NCBI GenBank assembly: GCA_033439685.1
Contig: JAUEDM010000002.1
Coordinates: 3,162,001 to 3,226,000, forward strand
Length of the DNA: 64,000 nt
From: Apodospora peruviana
Lineage: Eukaryota > Ascomycota > Sordariomycetes > Sordariales > Lasiosphaeriaceae
Reading direction: 5' to 3'
Both the position numbers and the translations under genes were made by a program. Below the pieces are notes generated by a model, which was given only the letters and a program-made list of their open reading frames with translations, was not told the DNA's origin and searched no databases. Below are positions 32,591 through 44,562 of this stretch, one piece after another. How positions within the stretch are numbered: position 1 is the first letter of the stretch; each line of letters begins with the position of its first letter.

Positions 32591-35394
32591 ATGGCATTCA
32601 GGCCATTCCTGTCCCTCATATTATGGACGACGCTATCGACAGCTGCCGTCACGGCCGACGACCTTAGCATCCCGTCTGAGATAATCAACGCTGTACCGAG
32701 CTGTGCTCAACCATGCTTTCGGTCATTTATCGTCGCCAACTATGACACCAGCGGCTGTGGAAGCTCACCATCGCTGCAATGTCTATGTACGCAAACAGGG
32801 CAGTCGGGTTATACCGTGGGGGAGGGAGCTTTCTCTTGTGTGGTTGCCGAGTCCAACCGTGGAACTTGCAAGGGTCGCGACGCAAGTAGTAAGTAGGCCC
32901 TGTTCATGAAGTTGTAGATGAGGGAGGTGAGGAACCCGCTAACTCCTTTCTAGCACAACCGTCGTTGACTGCTTATAACATGTGCGTGGGCATTTCCAAC
33001 GCAGCAGTAGCAACGCACGACACTATCGTGGCCACTTTGATCGTCCCATCGGGGACGGGTCCCCTGATCGTACCTACTACCGCCCCACAGTCGACCGTCG
33101 GCCCGACGCAAACGAGCAGTACAACGAGCCCTTCGACGCCTACGCCGACTGCCGCAGAGGCTTCGAAGACTCCAGCTACAGCTTCCCCGAGCAATCAATC
33201 GAAGCTGTCCGGCCCTCAAATAGCAGGATTATCGCTTGGAGTGATTGCCGCCGTGGTGGGTTTTGGTATCTTCTTGGTATTTCTGGCCCGGTATATCCGC
33301 CGGCGGAGGTTCGGCGGTGACCCGGAATCGGGCTTCTCGAAAATGCGGGATTCGTGGAGCTTCGGGCGCAAGAGTAATCCAAACAGCCCCCATCAGCCTC
33401 ATAACTTGCAGATCTCCAATCCGATTCACAAGACGCCGGTGGAGATGGACTTTCAGCGGCCGATGGATGATCAGTATGGCCAGTTCAGCCACTATGGGTT
33501 ACAGACGAACCAGGGAATGCCTCAGCAACAACAGATGCACTCCCCACAGCAGCATGTACAGCCCGGAATGATCGGCCTGGCCATCTCTCCCCAGAGAGCA
33601 GTGGCTGTAGCCGACAAGTCGATCCTGAATAACCCAGCAGCTTTCAGCCCGGTACCGATTGCAGCGCCCGAAGTTTCGTTTACTTCGCCATCCCAAACTG
33701 GAGCGCCACTGAACAGACTCGATCAGAGTCCGCCGAAGCCATCCTTGACTCTCGCGATTCCAAAGGGCCCGAGGCCAATAGGGCCAAGGGCTGCACCACA
33801 CGGAAGGGACAGCATAGTCACCGAGTTCGCTGAGGACGGCGAGGGAGAAAGCAACCCGACAACTGCTAACATCTGGCGGCCGCCAGCCTCAGACCCTCAG
33901 TCGGCATTGACCTACTACTTCGCCGATAAAGGGGGTAACTGGGTTCTTCGGGACCCCTCTTTGAAGCGCAAACCGGACGGTAACCTAGCGGTGCCGGCGA
34001 CACCCGAGATCGAACTTCCGAGTCCCGATGACAAGACAAGGGCTGAAAGAGCGCAGGATCTGAATAACGACTATGGGCGTGATATTGCGGTGGCGCCTCT
34101 ACGAGTTCCGGGCACCAAGGGTGCGCAGCCGAAGTTGGGTTCCCCGATTGCTTTCAAAGATCAGCCCAGGCCCAAAGACCTCTCGAGAGTAAATAGGTCA
34201 TCAAGCGTCTACACCTCCAACAGCGGACCTCAGCCTAGTGTATCAACGGCACCGGGAACCACCGCAGCAGCTGCTGCTGCTATACCGCCGCCAGAGACGT
34301 ATTTCGCGCTGATAAGAGAGGGTCGAGACTTGACGACTGCCAAGGGTAAGCAGCGCAGGGCATCGAGGAGAGCAAGTCGGCGTGCATCCTACAATTCATC
34401 GACGTCGATCGAGTCGGGCACTGCCGACCCATTCGAAGATGAAGACATCATTGAGGATGAACCCCAGACCAATTTGTCGCCTGTTGCACAGTCCCCGATC
34501 TCCCCCGGCGCAGGCAGATCTCCGGTATCATATCCCAAGATCCACGGCCGAAACGGTGGCCAGTTGAGTCTGTTTCCCCCGGTTCCCAGAAGCGCTTCCT
34601 TGAGCCCACCAGGGCAATCCAGCCCTACGTTAGGAGCGGCAGTTCCAATAAAGAAGATGGGCTCGGCGAATCTTGCGCAAATCCCCGGTCCGAAGAGGCT
34701 GCTGAATCCTGGGGGGTTGCCCTCAAATCCTAATCCTAATCGGAATCCAGGCCAAATGAGAACCGGATCGCCTGAGACGCGGATGGGGGCAATACCTGGG
34801 GTTCAACAGCCCGGTCGACAGATGACGCCACCGCAAGGAGAAATGCGACGACCGAGCCCGCCGAAACAAGCTTCCGCACTTGGGATAAGTGACGGGCGAC
34901 AGCCAGCAGTCTACCGGACGCCGTCACCGCCGCAGAAACAGCAGGCGCAAGTTCAACGGCGGCCGAGTGTATCTCAACAGCAGCAGCGATTTCCAAACCC
35001 GACCCAACAAGGGTACCCAACTCCACCTCCAAGCCAACAACGACGCCCTAGCCCTGGTCAGCAACAACCTCAACGGCCAGAGCCAGCAAACTCGCCAACC
35101 CCGACATCAGCAAATTCGTCGTCCCTCCTAGCGAAGCGCCTCGGTGCAGACCGAGCAGCAGCTCTTGCGCTTGGTAACAGTGCGGGTGAAGCGACCCTAA
35201 AGAAGGCGAAGCAAGGTTGGTCCAGGGAAAGTTTTGCACCCGGGCCGAGCCAACCGGTAACGCAGAGACCCCAGGGCCCAGGCCTCATGGTCAACGGCAA
35301 ATACATGCCGCTTCCGATGCCCGGGACTCCCGGGTGGGTGCCGGAGTTGACGCCCACGCGGAGGGGGGATGATTTGTATCTGAATGTCCAGTGA
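32591..35394 (+). CDS. CFEM-like surface protein with one TM and a long disordered tail
   Basis: Two exons (32591-32888, 32954-35394) give 912 aa. The start was chosen because it gives a clean signal peptide (residues 1-22, ending AAVTA); further in-frame ATGs upstream only add polar residues. The ectodomain has eight cysteines beginning PSCAQPC and including CLC, a CFEM-like arrangement although later spacings are looser than the Pfam pattern. A Ser/Thr/Pro stalk leads to one TM at ~188-213 (GLSLGVIAAVVGFGIFLVFL) followed by the stop-transfer run RYIRRRR. The remaining ~690 residues are Pro/Gln/Ser-rich, cytoplasmic by topology and mostly disordered. They carry polyproline pieces, three RRAS repeats (567-578), an acidic patch and Gln-rich stretches. 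CFEM proteins act in haem/iron uptake, adhesion or sensing; this layout suggests a sensor, but that is inference. Confidence 0.8.
34354..34389 (+). other. Triple RRAS block in the CFEM-like protein tail
   Basis: The codons read Arg-Arg-Ala-Ser three times in succession (residues 567-578). Each copy fits the basophilic kinase consensus RRxS, such as PKA. Codons differ between copies, so this is not a recent DNA duplication. Confidence 0.8.
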
Positions 35395-37895
35395 TGAAGA
35401 AAACGCGCTCTCAGCTTTTGCACAGTGTGTTGTTGTTTTCTTTTGTTTTTGCATGTTTATATACCCCTACACCAAAATCTCACGGCCACGTTCTTGGCTC
35501 CAGTCTTTCTTCTCGATGCCTTTCTTATACACTTTTTGTATGTCTGTATTACCACTACTATCCAGGGTCTGGGTTTCTATCATAAAAGGGAGGCAAGGTG
35601 CATTTGGAAGGGGAGTTTTATCTGTTTTTAGCGAGCATTTTACGGGAAGGGATCTGGTCTTGATACCATCATACATTAGCAGTACTTGCAACCTGAGTTA
35701 TAATCAACTTCCATTTTAGGACACGCTTTGTTCGGTTTTACGATAGGAAAGACTAATTCCCTGGAGTTATGGTATTTCACTCTTTTTTCCTCTGTTGAAT
35801 GCGGTTTCTTGGCCGTCTTTTCGCGAAATCAAACCAACATAACAAGTACCTTATATACCTTATACATCTGTATTCACAAACTCGATCCGGGTCTCCTTTA
35901 TGTCTGGACCCAGGAATCTCATTGTTGGCAGGTACCCAGGATGAGGGGTGAAAAGGAGGGGTGAACCACCTACGTAATTCCCTGGCCGGGGTTGATTCGG
36001 CGGTGGGGGATGCCCCTCATGGCAAGGCTTTTCGACATCTCTTTCTCCCACCTAATCAACAATAAAACGATGGAGCAACATCCATCTCACGACTGTCCAT
36101 GCAATCTTGGGTTGCAGCAACCCGATTTGGACATGGAGATGGGGTGTTGACGGGAGAGTCCCGGCCACTACCTTACAGACCATTTGATTTCTAAGCAACG
36201 ATGCGGTTCTCCTCATCCCTACCAAAATGACAATACGGACTGCACTTTGAATCTACCGTGGTGGTTCGGTGGAGTTTGGTCGGAGTTGCGAACTTAAATG
36301 CCTGATGAAAGAAACCGCATGTTTCCTTCCATCCTTCTCGGCAGACAGAGACGGCGGCCCACCTCCAGGAGTCCAGAGCTACCTTCCTGCTCTGCAACAG
36401 CAAGACGCCCCTTTCCCCTCCGGTTCCTGCCGTGGATAACCCAGCACCGGGTACCGAAGGGGTTGCCGTCCGGTAGACGGATTCTAGGTTCTTATCGCCA
36501 TCTCGAGAGACTCCACAAAGATCCATTGACGTTGCCGCCCAAGTACCTTGCGGGTATTATTTGTTTTTTTCTTTCTGTTATTAAATAACTGAGTAGCAAT
36601 TCGACGGAGGCTCATGCCATTAATTAAATTCATGACCTGACACATACCCTACCTACCGTTCATCGGAGAAAAACCACGCTGCTAGAGGAGAGGCTTTTCC
36701 TTTTACCTTCCTTATCACAACTATTGGGGCATTAATATTACCTGTAAAACCTGGTTCAAAGACATACCTACAACCTACCTGCCTAGTACCTACCCGACAC
36801 CTCGCAATCCTCGACAGCCTCCTATTTACTTTCAGTCGAGAGACAGTCAACCCCTCGAAGACACCCGTCCACGTGCGCTTCCTTATTCCATTTTGGGATA
36901 ACCTCTGCGCAAACATCTGGTATGTGTTTTAAGAGCAGAACAAGGGTCGTCCATAGTCCATTCAATGTTTCTGCATTTTCTCTTTTCAATGCCATCAATC
37001 CCTGTCGGCGCCACCACGCAGTGTCCCTCTTCTGCGCAAAGTCTGCATGTGGTGCGCCTGCCCAGGTCGGCAAATCGTCCACTTGCAGCAGAGAATGATG
37101 GCGTGCGTCGATGACGCCTTTTGGCTGGCATTGCTTTTTTTTTCAATCGTCACTCCGTCTCACACGGCGCTTTGCGGACAGAACAACGTCTGATTCGGCC
37201 GCGGCGCCGAGGCGGACGGGCAGCACAATACCTACCTCGTTCTTTGGCTTTCCGCACCCTATGATCCATTTTTTTTGTATGTTTTGTTTTCGCATTTGTT
37301 GTATTGGAACAAAGAGTTGCTAACAAGAGTGGGGGGTTCAAGAGTCTGCCTAGGTAGATAGGTAGTTCTTCTCAAGAAAAGGCGAACGAAACGTGACACG
37401 CCCTCCGGGAACAAGACGGTACATACAGACTTTACCTAGCCCTCTTGCTTACCATACCTATCTCCGACGAGTACAATTGGAAGCTCTTCTTTCCACTCGG
37501 AGTGCTGCTTCTGCTCACTTACTAAGTCCCATCGGACTCGACGGACAGCATCGCATATCTGCACTCCCACCACCCCCGGACCTTGCCCAGGCTCTTGTAG
37601 CTTATTTTCCTCACACCAGACTCTTGGGCCGAGCTGAGATAAGCTAGGCTCGCGAGAACATTGTTAGAGCTGAAGCAGTGCTGGTTGAGTGTTTCCGACT
37701 GGGAGCAATCCAGTTGCCTACGTCCCAGGTGTCTTACGGAAGAGAAAATTTGGCGGGAAACAGAGGAAACTACCTTCTGTGGGGAGCCATCTGTTTGGGC
37801 CATTCAACAAGACGAACAGGCTCCAGTTCCCCCCTCCGTAAGATAAGCTGCATCAAGGCAGGTTCTGGGCCGAAAAATCCCGACCTTGAGGAACG
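35395..37895. other. Intergenic between the CFEM-like gene and gsh1
   Basis: No supported coding region in 2.5 kb. CTACCT/AGGTAG words cluster at 36770-36800 and 37340-37370. Pyrimidine-rich segments before 37896 suit a long leader of gsh1. Confidence 0.5.
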
Positions 37896-37906
37896 ATGGG
37901 TCTTTT
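37896..37906 (+). other. gsh1: 11-nt first coding exon of gsh1
   Basis: ATG GGT CTT TT is followed by GTGCGT. The acceptor (TAAAG) ending at 38002 lies downstream of a GCTAATG-like branch site. The join gives MGLLALGTALDWP, the expected family N-terminus. Confidence 0.8.
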
Positions 37907-40527
37907 GTGCGTATCAGCCCCCTTCAGTTCCAATCCTATATACTTGAGAACACCACGGACCCTCTTTGATCATGACGCCATGCTAATGGTTTCCGTGTAA
38001 AGAGCTCTTGGGACGGCTCTCGATTGGCCAGATGCGAAGCAACAGGCGCACCTTGTCCGAGCTTGGGGCATCAAAGTGAGTGAGCATATTTTTTGACCAA
38101 CATGCCTCATCATGTTCGCCGGAAAAACCGGTAAACACCTGGATTGACGGAGTGACTGACATGATTGGTGTTAACAGCAACTACTTAAGATATGGAGCAA
38201 AGCCAAGGGCAAGGAGCGGGATATAATGCTCTGGGGCGATGAGGTACTTGATGCAGACACCTAAGCCCCCGTTTCCCTCTTACTTGGCAAGAGCCCAACT
38301 CGTCTAATGCTTCAGTTTATAGGTCGAATACTTGGTTGTGACTTATTCAAAAGATGACCCTCGTGTTCTTTTGTCACTGAGGCAAGCAGACATTCTCAAA
38401 GCATTGGCAAATGACGAGTCCCTCTCGATTGACGGCGGATGTGTTCCTGATTTGCAGCATGTTGGAAATCCTCAGTAAGTGGCACACGAAGAAATATCAT
38501 GCCGCGAGTGGACAACGAGACTTATTGTTTCTCCAGTGCCAAAAAGCAACTTCCCGTGTTTCACCCCGAGTTTGGTAGGTTCATGCTCGAGGCTACCCCG
38601 GGTAAGCCCTGGGGCATTGACTTCAAGGAGTTGCTAAACGTCGAGCCGGATATGAAGTTGAGGTAAATATTCTTACACCACTTCTTTGAAAGATATGCTC
38701 GAAGTATCGGCGCATCCTAACAAAGCCGACCTATAATAGGAGATGCATCGCCAAAGACCACATGTTGCAGAACGAATACCCAATCACCCTCACAACATTC
38801 CCGAGGCTCGGTAGCCCCGGCGTGTTTACTGACCCCTATTACCCCGTCTCGGGCCCAAAGCTGCGGTCTCAGTTCGTCCCAGACGAGATTGCCAACCCTC
38901 ACATCCGCTTCCCCACGTTGGCAGCGAATATCCGCTCTCGCCGTGGCCGGAAGGTGCAGGTCAACGTACCCGTGTTCAGGGACGAGAAGACGCCGTGGCC
39001 TTGGAAAGACCCGACTGTCAACTACGACATGCACCAGTGGCCCGAGGATGACGACGTCCGCAATGGCGCGGCACCTGACAACTTCATCCACATGGACGCC
39101 ATGGCGTTTGGCATGGGGAGCTGCTGCTTGCAGATCACATTCCAGGCCAAGAACATCACCGAAGGGAGGCAAATGTATGACCAGTTGAGCCCGCTGGGGC
39201 CCGTAATGCTTGCGCTTACCGCAGCGACGCCGATTTATAAGGGCTTTCTCGCCGACACGGATGTTCGGTGGAATCAGATAAGCAAGGCTGTTGATGACCG
39301 GACGCCCGAAGAACTCGGTGAGAAGGTAGCGTGTAGTCAACATGTCTTTTCTCGGTCCTTGCTCGTTTTACTGATATGGTCTCATAGCCCCTTAAAAACG
39401 ACCGTTGGCGGATCCCCAAATCCCGCTACGCATCCAACTCGACCTACATCTCAACAGACCCGCGGCTACGGCCCGAATACCTTGACCCCAACCTTGTAAT
39501 CGACCAGGAGATTAAGCAGCAGCTTCTCGACGGCGGCATGGACGACCGGCTGGCCACGCACTTTGCCCACCTTTTTATCCGAGACCCCATCGTTATCTTC
39601 AATGAGGACCTGCAAGAGCTCGACCTGTCCAAGACGGACCACTTTGAGAACATCCAGAGCACGAACTGGCAGCACATGCGCTTCAAGCCGCCGCCGGCCG
39701 ACAACAGCATCGGCTGGCGCGTCGAGTTCCGGCCCATGGAGATCCAGATCACCGACTTTGAGAACGCCGCGTTTGCTGTTTTTATTGTGCTCATCACACG
39801 TGCCATCCTCAGCTTCGGACTGAATTTCTACATCCCCATCGTCAAGGTTGACGAAAACATGGAGACGGCGCACGCGAGGGATGCCGTTCTGGACAGGAAG
39901 TTTTGGTTCAGGAGGAATCCGTTCCCCGTCAGGCCGTCGCGCGCCGTGCAGGGCAGTCGGCCCGCCTCTGGGGCGAGCACGCCCAACGGCGGCGTCAGCA
40001 GACCGCCGACACCCCCGACGCCCACGGGACCAGTTGAGGATGAGTATCGGCTGATGAGCGTCAACGAGGTCATCAACGGCACTGCATATGCCAGATCGTC
40101 ATCAACGACTACTGTAGGTGACGGAGACGAAGACGAAGAAGAGTTCCCCGGCTTGATCCCACTCGTGGAGAGCTACCTCGACTCGGTCAACGTCGACGTG
40201 GTCACCCGGTGCGAGCTGGCGACCTATCTGGACCTCATCCGCAAGCGGGCCAGCGGTGAGCTCTGGACCACTGCCAAGTGGATTCGACACTTTGTCGCGA
40301 CGCACCCCAAGTACGAGCGGGACAGCGTGGTGACGGAGGAGATTACCAAGGATTTGGTCGGGGCGGTTATTATTATTGGCGGTGATGATGCTTCCCAGCA
40401 GGGGGTGGAGGATAATGGTATTAAGGATGAAAATAGTAATAAGAAAAGAAAGGGGGACGGTGGGCATAGTGTGCTGGAGGGAGTGCCTGATTTGGGAAGG
40501 CTGCTGGGGAGGTTTATTAGGCGGTGA
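37896..40527 (+). CDS. gsh1: Glutamate-cysteine ligase (gamma-glutamylcysteine synthetase)
   Basis: This is the rate-limiting first enzyme of glutathione synthesis, joining glutamate and cysteine with ATP in the cytosol. Seven exons (37896-37906, 38003-38075, 38178-38243, 38323-38474, 38537-38662, 38740-39325, 39388-40527) give 717 aa. The family start MGLLALGTALDWPDAK is rebuilt only by joining the 11-nt first coding exon. Conserved blocks follow: LLKIWSKAKGKERDIMLWGDEVEYLVV, HPEFGRFMLEATPGKPWG, the Arg/Lys-rich RRCIAKDHML, NFIHMDAMAFGMGSCCLQITFQ, TAATPIYKGFLADTDVRWN, RYASNSTYIS and WRVEFRPMEIQITDFENAAF. A disordered loop (ASTPNGGVSRPPTPPTPTGP) and a Lys/Arg-rich C-terminal extension are fungal features. 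It converges on SPT16, whose stop is 691 bases away. Confidence 0.96.
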
Positions 40528-40738
40528 TTGATTTGGGGTTTTTTTTTTCATGAACTTTGTCTTTGTTTATCCTTTTTCTCTTGCCCTTCGTTCCCGCAAC
40601 TCTTCCTATCTTCTCATTTTTTAAACTTGTATTAGATTACCACGTACATAGGTAAGGTAGATACACACTTCGATAGCTACCGTGGCTACCTAGTCTCGTT
40701 CGGTGTGCTTTCCAAATGCAATGAGGACATCGATGATT

Positions 40739-40748
40739 TACGGATTAC
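40739..40748 (+). repeat. Recurrent intergenic 10-mer TACGGATTAC
   Basis: Exact copy in the 3' region between gsh1 and spt16. Confidence 0.7.
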
Positions 40749-40866
40749 CGTCACTCGCACACTTTCAATATTCATATATAATCGGTCTTTGGTACAATAA
40801 GTGGATATATCTACCCAGATGAACCACCTACCTGACCTACCATGGTGTCCGTCAGCCTAGCTAAGC

Positions 40867-40876
40867 TACGGATTAC
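40867..40876 (+). repeat. Recurrent intergenic 10-mer TACGGATTAC
   Basis: Second exact copy between gsh1 and spt16, 128 bases from the first and in the same orientation. Confidence 0.7.
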
Positions 40877-41218
40877 ATTCGACATTCTCATTATCCGGGC
40901 GTGGGGAAAAGAAGGGGGAGAACGCTCGGCAGCCAAATCAAATCAGATCGGATCACGTAAAAAAAAGAAATTGAAATTAAAATAACCTTGTTACATACAC
41001 CTTCACCCGGGGGCTTTTTTGGGAAGGAAAAAGAAAGAGGAATAGAGGGCAAAAGCAGTGCGGCAACATACAACAGAACACCCGAATCCTCGTACCCGTA
41101 TCTGAGAGACCGTGAGAGAAAAAAGTTGGGAAAAGGCGAAAAGCAAAAACCCTGCTCTCGCCGAGCGACAGAACCAACATACACACATAGAGACTATTTT
41201 GCTTCCTTCCGTTGTTGC

Positions 41219-44200
41219 TTATCTCTTTCGCTGCTTCTTCTTGGCAGCGGCACGGTCCTCTTCCTCCAATCCACCCTCACGATCGCGCTTCTTCGCCTTG
41301 CGTTCCAACTCATCCCAGTCCTCTCCCTCGTCATCATCGCTCGCGTCACCGTCATCACTCGCCTCGGCCGACGCATTAGAGTCGAAATCCGAGTCCTCCT
41401 CGCTCGACTCCGACGCCTCTTCCAGCTCGCTCTCGCTGATCTCGAAGACGCTCTCCTCCGACTCCTCCTCATCGCCATCATCGTCATCTGAGTCGTTCTG
41501 CAGGAAACCCCATCCACCATCCAAAAAGAACTGGTGGGTGTTGGCAGTCACCGTCTTCATGATGACAGACCAGTTCAAGTTGAGCGGTCCCTCCGAGAAG
41601 GCAATATCCGACGAATCCAAGAATTCCTTTACATCGTCCAATGACTCCACTGGGATCGTGTTGATGTGATATGGCGCTCGGGAGAAGTCTTTGAAGACAA
41701 AGACTAGATCGAAATTCTTCAGCCCAAACTGCACACGTTCCAGATGAGCCACTTCGATGTCATCCAGCGTGAGCACCATGAACGGAGGCTCCGTGATCTG
41801 GATCAAGCACTCCGTGGTCGGCTGGATATAGACATTGCTGCGGAACGGCACACCGTTGAAACCAAGGTCTCGCAACGGCATGTCGACCTCGATACCCTCG
41901 TTTCGGCCAGCCTCGGCGATCTTCTCGGCAAAACCCTTGAACAGGCGATCGAGATCTGCGCGGCGACGGCGTTCCTCCTGTTCCGCCTCGAACTCATCCT
42001 CATCACCATAGCGGTACTTTCGCTTCCGGTTTCCAGTCTCATCAAATTGAATATCGGTCGCCTCTCTGTAGAACTGCACGTCCTTGGTCTTCTTCTTGTT
42101 GCCAATAAGGATGGGGTCCTTGAGGTGGATGTGAATAATGACAATTAACTCGTGCTGACAAGGTTGGAAGAACAGATGGCGGACATTGGAGAAAAGAATA
42201 TCGACACGCTGCTGGGTGCTGAGGGGAGACTGATAGCGTATACCGTTCTGGTGGATCTCCACCTTGCCGGGTACGCGCTTGCCTTCCATAGCTGGCCGTA
42301 TAAAGACATTGTCCAATACCGCAGGGCGCCGATCTAACGTGTTTGTTAGCAACCAAGATGCTCAATATGACACAGTTGGCCAACTTACTTCTTATCTCGG
42401 CAAGCTTGTCTTGCTCCACAACGTCCTCCATATCCTTCTTTTCTTGCTCCTTCTTGACTGCGTCTCTCTTGAGATTCGAAATCTGATTGGCAATCTCGGC
42501 ATACCGATCGCCATCAGTGGAGCGGAAAGTCAAGCTCCTAACAAAGTGTGCCGATGCATCCTCAAAAGGCTGATCATCCTTGCGCCCAACTCCCTGACCG
42601 GGCGAGAGAAAGTTCACTCGCAGGAATGACCACTCGCCTTCGTCACTCTTGCTCGCGTTCTTGATGGTGTTGATGTGAAACGGGACGGGCCGGCCCATCA
42701 CTGGAAGCACGACAGTGGCGTTCTTCGCATCGATAACAATACCCATGTCTCGCACCTTGGCTGGGAACTGGTTGTCCCGCTTGTATGACTCGAAGCGTTT
42801 GAACTTCTTCACTTCCACCCCGTTCTGGTCGGCAGTGGACTCGGCGTACTTGGCCAAGCCCTCCTTCTGCTTCCTTAGAGCGAGCTGCTTTTGATGTTCT
42901 CGACGCCGCTTATCAGCATCTTCATCTACTGCCGTATTGCGTTCCGAGCGTAAACGGGTACTGGTGATATTCTTAGTCGCCACAGCACCCACCCGCGAGT
43001 CCCTCTTCTCCTTCTTGGGAGTCGGCTGCGCCTCCTCTTCGTCCTTGAAAAAGAAAGACGTAGCGTCAGCATCCGAGGGCGCGTCGCCGGTAAACACGAC
43101 GGGCTCGCCTGGTAGGACGCGAACTGTGTCGGTAAGGACGAGCGAATAGACTTTGCTGTTTTTGTCAGAGGGGCTGGGGTTTTCAATATTGCTGAATCCT
43201 GTCGTGATGCAGAGAGTCATGCCGTCCTTCAGCGTCCGGTTATTCTTGCCGTTGAGGATGAGAGTTGGGTCCTTGGTTTCAAGGCCGATTCCGAAGCCGA
43301 CGTTTTTCACGAAGTGCTTCTCAAGCTCGGGTTTCTTGGATTTCACCAAGTTGTAGGCCTTTTGGTACACATCCTTAATGACAGCTCCGTCTCGGATTTC
43401 GTTGACAACCAAGTTGTGCACGGCAAGCAAAAATTTGTAATTGCTCTCTTGTGACTTGTTGGGATCGACCATGTATGTTCTGGCAATCTGTGAGCAATAC
43501 GACCGGTACCTGAGGCCCATGGCTGCAATGATGACTCCCGGGTGCAGAACTTCATTATTCGAGTCTTGCTGCCATTTCAGGTCAAACTTGCCGCCGCTCT
43601 GGACAACCGGACCCAGAATCCAGTCCAGCTGCTCGGGGTCGAAGTCGCTGGGTAGTTTCTGTCGATTGGGAAGCTCAACAGTCTTCCAAAACTTAGCATC
43701 GTCGATTTTATGCAATACTTTGTCGGCCAGAGCACTGTGCTTGATCTTCTTCTCTTGGTCGAGAATATCGGACATCTCGTCGACGAAATAGGAGGCTAGC
43801 ACGGCGATGCAAGCCTTTGAAGCGGTGCGCATGGCGCGAAGCTCGGCCTCGTCCTTAACTGAAAAGGCGCCGGCAGATAGGGCGGGGCCGATTTCAACCT
43901 CCTCCGTGTTCTTACAGTTCTCGGCATAAATCTTTTTCCATTCGTCGATGAAGGGCCCCTTGGATTGGTCCTTGGTGAGGACGCCGACCTTTTTCTGTAT
44001 GTGGAAGCCTAGTCAGCGCGGGGCGTGAGCATGCAGATTTTGGGTAGTGGAAATGACTTACGCCTGCTGCCTTGATGGCATCTATGATCTTGACAAAGAG
44101 CTTTTCGTTCTCGGCGGCGTCCTTGCCCCGCACAAGCACCTCGACGGGGTATCGGCCACCCTTTACCTGGTCAAGATATTTCGCTGAACACGCGTCAGCT

Positions 44201-44562
44201 TGGGGGACGGGCAAGGTCGGCGGGGGCGGGGGAACGAACGAACCTTTCTTCTGTGTAGTGAGAATGTAGATGGTATCGAGAGTGAAAAGCATGAGGGTGG
44301 TGGGGAATTCGTAGCCTAACAACCAGAACTGCAAGGCGGTTAGTCTTGTGCTGTCACGGTGGACCGAGGACTGGGATTTACTCACATGCATAGCATTGTT
44401 CTTGTGGAATTCTGGGTTCTCGTCGACCTTGCCCATCAAGATGACAATGGAGGAGACACCTTGGAAGAGGGCATCTCCCGATCGCTTATCGGCCTTCCAG
44501 GCATTGACGAAGTGGGAGATGCGCTCCTGAAAGAGCTTGCTATCGATCTTGATTTCGGACAT
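41219..44562 (-). CDS. spt16: FACT complex subunit Spt16
   Basis: Spt16 with Pob3 forms FACT, the histone chaperone that loosens and restores nucleosomes ahead of RNA and DNA polymerases. Five exons (44562-44386, 44328-44244, 44183-44062, 43994-42389, 42333-41219) give 1034 aa, the usual fungal length. The N-terminal aminopeptidase-like lobe begins MSEIKIDSKLFQERI and contains FWLLGYEFPTTLMLF and the pita-bread part (HPGVIIAAMGLRYRSYCSQIARTY in separate blocks). These domains lack catalytic metal ligands in the family. The dimerisation segment (RLRSERN...KRRREHQKQLALRKQ) and the tandem PH-like middle domain (VPFHINTIKNASKSDEG; APYHINTIPVESLDDVK) follow. The last ~100 residues are strongly acidic and end in a basic KKKQRKR. 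The mapped introns lie in the first third and near residue 664; splices restore NAMHFWLL, QKKAKYLDQ and AEIRNRRPAV. Confidence 0.96.

Larger units (their letters stand above)
40528..41218. other. Convergent 3' region, gsh1 and spt16
   Basis: No ORF is supported. Two perfect TACGGATTAC words lie 128 bases apart (40739 and 40867). Confidence 0.5.

Noticed and set aside
38717..39343. 208-codon ORF antisense to gsh1
   Set aside because: Complement of a conserved coding exon; there are no splice or family signals.
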